DNA from: Marinobacter maroccanus
Lineage (GTDB): Bacteria > Pseudomonadota > Gammaproteobacteria > Pseudomonadales > Oleiphilaceae
Direction: 5' to 3'
NCBI RefSeq assembly: GCF_002933275.1
Contig: NZ_PSSX01000007.1
Coordinates: 1 to 64,000 of the forward strand
DNA length: 64,000 bases
In this document: one piece after another, positions 59,481 to 64,000 of the stretch
How the letters are laid out: every line of letters starts with the position of its first letter
Position numbering within the stretch: position 1 is the stretch's first letter
Position numbers and translations under genes: made by a program
The notes under the pieces: generated by a model
Seen by the model: the letters and a program-made list of their open reading frames with translations, nothing else
Told to the model about the DNA's origin: nothing
Databases searched by the model: none

Positions 59481-61505
59481 TCAATCGGTTCTGGGCGGCT
59501 CCGCCTGAAGGGCTTCTGCCGGCAGGCGATCCTGACCCCAGCTGCGATACACACCTTCTGTTACGCGCCGGAGAGCGTCTTCGTTCACTTCCGCAGGCTC
59601 TCCCCGTTCCAGGGGATCATAGTGGAAGATGTACAGCCGCGATGTGAACTGCTCGAACGGCAGCGACGACTCGCCAAAACGCTCGCCGTAGCCGGAGGTG
59701 CTTACCTTCACGCCGTCGCCCCAGTTCTGGCCGCTGTCGTTGTTCGGGTTAAAGAAATAAACCCTCATTTCACCGTCCGGATCCAGCGCCGCCCGGAGAA
59801 TGGTGATGGCGTGCCAGCCGATAAAGCGGGCGGCACTGTCGGTAACCGCAATGCCCGCAGGCTGCGGGTGAATCAACGGTTGATTGCCGTTGTAATAGGG
59901 ATGATAGCTGGCGTAAAAGTGCCGGATAAAGCCTTCAAGATCGTGCAGCTTGCCGGTGCTCACGTCCACGTTGATGGCAAACCCCCGGCCGGCGGACCAG
60001 CCATGGAATTCCGGATTCACCCATTTATGGGGATCACCCTCGCGGCCGACACATAACCGGCCCATCTCCACATAAATGCGGTCAAGATGCGGCACCACCA
60101 CCAGCGAAACCGGATCAAGATCCAGGGTCACCTCGGAAGCGACACCACCGACACTCCGGGCCGACGACACCGGCTGGCCTTCAAAGTGCATTACGATCTC
60201 ATTGTCCCGGGCGGCCCAGGCTACCATCTGCAACAGATAATCCGGGTCATTGTAAGCCCACATGGACAAGGCACGGGCCGACTGGCACGTGGGGTTATTG
60301 CCCTGACCCACACCCATCGGCTGCCCCAGCATGTTCAGCACACCCTGGATCAGCCAGGCACCAGGCTGGGGCTGGTAGCCATAGGCCAGCTCGAGGCGTT
60401 CCCGAGCGTGGGGGCAAAGCGACAGATGGGCCTGACGCCAGAGCGCCGGCGCAACGGGTGGTTGATAGAGAATACCTCGCTCCAGCAGCAGCGCCAGGCC
60501 ATAAATGCCCTGGGCCGTTTCCGGATAGATGCCTTCCTCGATCAACGTGTGCACCAGCTCCCGGTAACACAGCAGGCAATCCCGGCCGGTACTGGACAGA
60601 CCCAATGCCTCGCTGAGCAGGGTGTCCTGGTCTGCCAGAATGAACCGTATGAACGAGGCGTGGTAGGGCGAGACCAGGCCGGTATCGTGCATGGAACGCG
60701 CAAAACCGGTGGCTTCGTTCTGAAGGGCCTGGGCATCCATGGTTTCCAGTCGTTGCTGGTATACCACGGTTCCGGGGTCTTCACTGCAGGCCCGGGTGGG
60801 GCCATACAGGCTTGAGATCAGTCGATCGGCACCGCGACCCGCGCTGCCCAGATCGGCTTGTGGATCAGCCCGGCAAAGCGCTATCTGGGTGATCATCTTG
60901 CGCACGTCCGATACCTGGATCGGTCGCTGCTCAAGGATCCGCCAGATTTCCTCGATCAGACTGTCAATGACATGTTCGTAGCCAATGTGGTGCGCCACGT
61001 ACTGAACGACAGCCTGACTGATCAGCGCGAGCTTGCCCTGCTCCCGCTCGGCTTCGCCGGTCATACCAAACAACAGGCCCAGGTTAATGGCGAGCACCTG
61101 GGTCAGGTAGTGATGTGCCTGTTCAGCCGATACAGACGGATGCAGGTAGTGGCCCCGGGCCACGGCCAGCAACCTCAGTTCACTGAAAGCCTCGATGACG
61201 ACGGTATCGGCATTCTGGCTCTGCAGCGAATAGGTTGTCAGCGTGGGGAGCAGGATACCGGGTTCGGCCCAGTCGGTACCGGCGAAAACACCCGCCAGCT
61301 CAAGTCGCTCGGCGCGCTCCTCGATAATCCGGCAACCGTCTGGCTGCAGCAGGACCCTGCGGGAAATATCCAGCACGCGTGGAAGTTTGCCGGCCCTGGC
61401 GAAGGACCGGCTCTCTTCCATGGCCTGGATTGCATCATCCAGCCGTTGAACCAGCTTGTCGAAATTCACAACTGGCGTTGCGCTGCCCGGTTGGTGATCG
61501 TTCAA
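59481..61505 (-). CDS. Papain-like cysteine-peptidase-fold protein, unknown function
   Basis: A 674-residue cytoplasmic protein I cannot assign to a named family. The C-terminal third shows a papain-type layout: Gln401 in GQGNN, Cys407 in PTCQSARALSMWA exactly six residues on, His565 in FIGWHAITILRA, and Asn586 in YFFNPNND, followed by WGDG. The N-terminal 390 residues are mainly helical without a known motif. The start used is TTG 61505 (GAGG 8 bases upstream); TTG 61532 adds nine residues but lacks a ribosome site. It follows the ATP-grasp gene and precedes the TPP gene, which suggests a peptidase, amidase or transferase acting on the ligase product. Confidence 0.6.
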   Translation of the reverse strand: MNDHQPGSATPVVNFDKLVQRLDDAIQAMEESRSFARAGKLPRVLDISRRVLLQPDGCRIIEERAERLELAGVFAGTDWAEPGILLPTLTTYSLQSQNADTVVIEAFSELRLLAVARGHYLHPSVSAEQAHHYLTQVLAINLGLLFGMTGEAEREQGKLALISQAVVQYVAHHIGYEHVIDSLIEEIWRILEQRPIQVSDVRKMITQIALCRADPQADLGSAGRGADRLISSLYGPTRACSEDPGTVVYQQRLETMDAQALQNEATGFARSMHDTGLVSPYHASFIRFILADQDTLLSEALGLSSTGRDCLLCYRELVHTLIEEGIYPETAQGIYGLALLLERGILYQPPVAPALWRQAHLSLCPHARERLELAYGYQPQPGAWLIQGVLNMLGQPMGVGQGNNPTCQSARALSMWAYNDPDYLLQMVAWAARDNEIVMHFEGQPVSSARSVGGVASEVTLDLDPVSLVVVPHLDRIYVEMGRLCVGREGDPHKWVNPEFHGWSAGRGFAINVDVSTGKLHDLEGFIRHFYASYHPYYNGNQPLIHPQPAGIAVTDSAARFIGWHAITILRAALDPDGEMRVYFFNPNNDSGQNWGDGVKVSTSGYGERFGESSLPFEQFTSRLYIFHYDPLERGEPAEVNEDALRRVTEGVYRSWGQDRLPAEALQAEPPRTD

Positions 61506-61560
61506 ACGATAATCCTCAGGGCCTGGCACCAAACCCGTTTGTTGTTAATGCTTCTCCTGA

Positions 61561-62793
61561 TTATACATAGAAATCGAGGTCTTCCTGATGTTTCAGGAGG
61601 TCCCGCATGACGTAAGGGTCGTCACCGAAGAAATACACCAGACCCCAGTGGGTACCGAAAGCAGTCCGTTTGGTGACCGTTTCTTCCAGCGGCGGTGTCA
61701 GCTCGTGAGACTCGAAATACTCGTGGTTTTCGGTCTCCTCCGGGATCTCTAGCTTGCTGACAACCCGGCGACGCGGATAGACGCCGAAGCAACCGGCGTA
61801 ACCCTTGGCATCCACCACTTCCGTCGGGAAGAAAGCCTTGATTTCCTCGTCCGTGGTTTTCGGGTCAAAGGCCAGAATCATGCCCTGGTAGGCGTTAAAG
61901 CCATAGGCACGCTCAAGCAGCTCGAACACCTTGAAGCCGGGCGGACGATAGGCCACCTCGCCAAAGTACATGGTGCGGTCGCTGGTCACGAAGTATTCCG
62001 GGTGAATAAACCCGAATTCGATATCAAAGGTCTTGATCAGCTTCTCGATTTCGCCCCGAATCTGATCACGGTACTTCTCAAGGTCGGGCGTCGCCGGGAC
62101 AAACACGGAATAACCCAGAGTCACATACTCGGAAATATTCAGGAAGGCGATCTTGCCATTGTGGATCCAGGCTTCGACTGCAAACTCCCAGCCGTCCAGG
62201 TGCGATTCCATCAGTACCGGAAATTCTTCTTCCGGGATGGTATCGACTTCGTCAGGAGTACGTATAACCCGGTGCCCCAGGCACCCGGCCTTGTCAAACG
62301 CCTTGAGGTGGATCGGGTCATTGGGGTCGCCATCCAGCTTGAGCAACGTCTGGTTCACCCGCTTGAGGAACCGGATAACATCGCCCTTATCGTGGGCTTC
62401 CTCAAAAATACCCACGCGGATGCCACCGAGCTGGGCACGACGCTTCATCAGCGCCTTGTCACGCAACAACATCGCCTGACCAAACAGACGAGGCTTGTCC
62501 ATCAACACCGAGTTGATGGCACCGGCCCACTCCACAGTCTCCTCAAACAACGGAATGGCAACATCAACGCCCATCTCCTTGAGGGTCTGGGAAATCTCCA
62601 CAGAGCGGTCATTCAAGCGCTCGAAATTCCAGGGAACATAGGGAATGTCATGCTCTTCGCAGTAGGCTTCCGCCCAATCCGGTGCCACGACAACGTACCG
62701 ACGATCGAACTTGTCGGCCGCTTCAACCGCATTCAGGCTCCAGCCCAACAGCGCGATATACCCTTTCTCAGGATTGTACTTTTGCTCACTCAC
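61561..62793 (-). CDS. ATP-grasp ligase family protein
   Basis: A 410-residue soluble protein of the ATP-grasp superfamily (carboxylate-amine/thiol ligases). A Rossmann-like N terminus (IALLGWSLNAVEAADKFDRR) comes first. The nucleotide Lys is in HLKAFDKAGCLG (162-173); VLMESHLDGWEFAVEAWI (193-210) and GEVAYRPPGFKVFELLERAYG (278-298) are the Glu/metal and Arg/Gly strands, with Pro replacing the usual first Gly. The start is GTG 62793 with AGGAGAG upstream. It is the first gene of the minus-strand set with the cysteine-peptidase-like protein and the TPP enzyme. The substrates are unknown. Confidence 0.75.
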   Translation of the reverse strand: MSEQKYNPEKGYIALLGWSLNAVEAADKFDRRYVVVAPDWAEAYCEEHDIPYVPWNFERLNDRSVEISQTLKEMGVDVAIPLFEETVEWAGAINSVLMDKPRLFGQAMLLRDKALMKRRAQLGGIRVGIFEEAHDKGDVIRFLKRVNQTLLKLDGDPNDPIHLKAFDKAGCLGHRVIRTPDEVDTIPEEEFPVLMESHLDGWEFAVEAWIHNGKIAFLNISEYVTLGYSVFVPATPDLEKYRDQIRGEIEKLIKTFDIEFGFIHPEYFVTSDRTMYFGEVAYRPPGFKVFELLERAYGFNAYQGMILAFDPKTTDEEIKAFFPTEVVDAKGYAGCFGVYPRRRVVSKLEIPEETENHEYFESHELTPPLEETVTKRTAFGTHWGLVYFFGDDPYVMRDLLKHQEDLDFYV

Positions 62794-62874
62794 AGACTCT
62801 CTCCTTTCATAAGGGTTGTCTTATAACCCTACGCATAAGCTGTAAAATCGCAAATCTTGCGAGCTTCTGAAACG

Positions 62875-62926
62875 CGAAAGGCACTGCGATTACTGGACTT
62901 TACCCCAGTAATCGCAGTGCCTTTCG
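62875..62926. terminator. 22-bp perfect inverted repeat between mqo and the ATP-grasp gene
   Basis: Arms 62875-62896 and 62905-62926 are exact complements with an 8-base loop. On the minus strand the outer CTTTCG is followed by CGTTTC, a poor T tract. It most likely ends the mqo transcript; the stem is unusually long and perfect. Confidence 0.75.
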
Positions 62927-62949
62927 GTTTCTTAGACCGTTTGGGAATA

Positions 62950-64000
62950 TCAGCCCAATTGCAGGGTCGACAGGGTCCTCTCGCGAACCTTGGTCAGTAG
63001 TGCTTCGTCTTCGACAAGGGATTGGCCGTAGGATGGCACCAGCTCCTTCATGCGCTCCTGCCACTCCGGAGTCTTGATCTTCTCCGGGAAGCATCGCTCG
63101 ATGACGTTGATCATGGCATTGGCTGCAGTGGAGGCTCCGGGAGAGGCGCCAAGCAGTGCCGCCAGAGTTCCGTCCTTGGCCGCCACGATTTCAGTGCCGA
63201 ACTCGAGCTTGCCACCGCCGCCATCAACCTGCTTGATGATCTGCACACGCTGGCCGGCCATACGCAGCTGCCAGTCTTCTTCCATGGCGTCCGGGAAGAA
63301 GTTGCGCAGCGATGCCACCCGGTCACTGTGGGACTGGAACACTTCGCCGATCAGGTAGCGAGTCAGGTCCATGTTGCTCTTGCTCACCGAGAGCATCGGC
63401 TTGAGGTTGGTGGATTTCACCGAACCCAACAGGTCAAAGATGGAACCCTGCTTCAGGAAGCGCGTGGTGAAACCGGCGAAGGGACCAAACAGCAGGGCCG
63501 GCTCGCCGTTAATGATCCGGGTATCCAGGTGCGGAACCGACATGGGCGGCGCGCCGATCGGCGCCTTGCCGTACACCTTGGAATTGTGCTGCTGAACGAT
63601 ATCCGGCTTGCCACAAACCAGCCACTGACCGCTGACCGGGAAGCCACCGTAGCCGCGGGCTTCCTCGATCCCGGACTTTTGCAGCAGCGGCAGCGCACCA
63701 CCGCCAGCCCCTAGGAACACGAAGCCCGCCTCCAGCTTGGTCAGCTCTCCGGTTTTCTGATTCTTGACGCGGACTTTCCAGCGGCCGTTGTCCCGCTGAT
63801 CGATATAGTGAACCGGTGAGCTGAGCATCAGCTCAAAATTCGGCTGGGTTTCCAGCCAGCTCACCATGCTGCGGGTCAGGGAACCGAAATCCACATCCGA
63901 ACCGTGCTTGATCCGGGTGGCGGCAACACGCTGCATCGGATCCCGGTTATTGACGATCAGGGGCATCCATTCTTCGAGATCCTTCGGGGACTCGGTGTAT
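62950..64000 (-). CDS. mqo: Malate:quinone oxidoreductase (3' part)
   Basis: The C-terminal 349 or so residues of a membrane-associated FAD enzyme that oxidises malate to oxaloacetate and reduces quinone. The frame runs to the window edge, reading YTESPKDLEEWMPLIV before the first internal Met; the N-terminal FAD motif is outside. Landmarks: RIKHGSDVDFGSLTRSM, VFLGAGGGALPLLQKSGI, GFPVSGQWLVC, LLGASPGASTAANAMINV. The full family length is about 500 residues, so about a third is missing. It ends before the 22-bp hairpin at 62875-62926. Confidence 0.93.
   Translation of the reverse strand, partial: YTESPKDLEEWMPLIVNNRDPMQRVAATRIKHGSDVDFGSLTRSMVSWLETQPNFELMLSSPVHYIDQRDNGRWKVRVKNQKTGELTKLEAGFVFLGAGGGALPLLQKSGIEEARGYGGFPVSGQWLVCGKPDIVQQHNSKVYGKAPIGAPPMSVPHLDTRIINGEPALLFGPFAGFTTRFLKQGSIFDLLGSVKSTNLKPMLSVSKSNMDLTRYLIGEVFQSHSDRVASLRNFFPDAMEEDWQLRMAGQRVQIIKQVDGGGGKLEFGTEIVAAKDGTLAALLGASPGASTAANAMINVIERCFPEKIKTPEWQERMKELVPSYGQSLVEDEALLTKVRERTLSTLQLG

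Noticed and set aside
57576..60056. An 826-codon plus-strand frame across the TPP and cysteine-peptidase-like genes
   Set aside because: It spans two real genes and their gap in antisense with His/Gly-rich composition and no signal or motif.

Overview
The window looks like a chromosomal segment of a marine gammaproteobacterium close to Marinobacter. This is inferred from several things. Housekeeping genes follow a Pseudomonas-like order: rpsO-pnp, truB-rbfA-infB-nusA-rimP, tRNA-Leu-secG-tpiA-glmM-folP-ftsH, greA-carBA-dapB-dnaJ-dnaK-grpE, and recN/fur/bamE/rnfH/ratA/smpB/ssrA. A wax-ester-synthase (WS/DGAT) family gene sits beside ssrA, a gene type typical of Marinobacter oil storage. Coding GC is moderately high, with long antisense open frames. 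No rRNA, CRISPR array, phage, integrase or full insertion sequence was seen.

Layout. 0-6.5 kb is accessory: a LuxR-type regulator overlapping an alpha/beta hydrolase gene, a large Gly/Ser-rich lipoprotein coupled to an outer-membrane-type barrel protein, and a small HNH protein. 6.5-10.1 kb holds divergent proteostasis genes (CnoX/YbbN and a second-type Lon) around a sigma32-like promoter. 10.3-17 kb holds a MarR regulator, a membrane TPR protein and a complete livJHMGF branched-chain amino-acid ABC operon. 17.2-20.5 kb encodes envelope proteins (DUF3015, DUF4105, lipoprotein hydrolase). 20.5-36.5 kb is the translation/RNA block on the minus strand, then secG-tpiA-glmM-folP-ftsH, then yhbY and greA. 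36.5-42.2 kb is carBA and dapB; 42.2-46 kb is the DnaK chaperone operon. 46-54 kb holds SOS-controlled recN, fur/bamE, rnfH-ratA, an NSS transporter, smpB, WS/DGAT and tmRNA. 54-64 kb is accessory again: a periplasmic binding protein, ExoD, CheV, and a four-gene minus-strand run (ATP-grasp ligase, papain-like cysteine-peptidase-like protein, acetolactate-synthase-like TPP enzyme, coiled-coil lipoprotein), ending in a truncated mqo.

How it fits together. Heat shock is visible at two loci, grpE-dnaK-dnaJ and cnoX, which have near-identical sigma32-type promoters with 13-base spacers. SOS control is visible as tandem LexA boxes before recN. Several operons carry internal hairpins that should set gene ratios: livJ|livH, dnaK|dnaJ, rpsO|pnp, the carA leader, and a terminator buried in the signal-peptide codons of the barrel gene. 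The most novel candidates are the ATP-grasp/cysteine-peptidase/TPP gene set, the lipoprotein-barrel pair with its coding-sequence terminator, and an unannotated small RNA between tRNA-Leu and rimP. A dispersed hairpin repeat of the GTCGGATTA...TAATCCGAC type occurs at four intergenic places.
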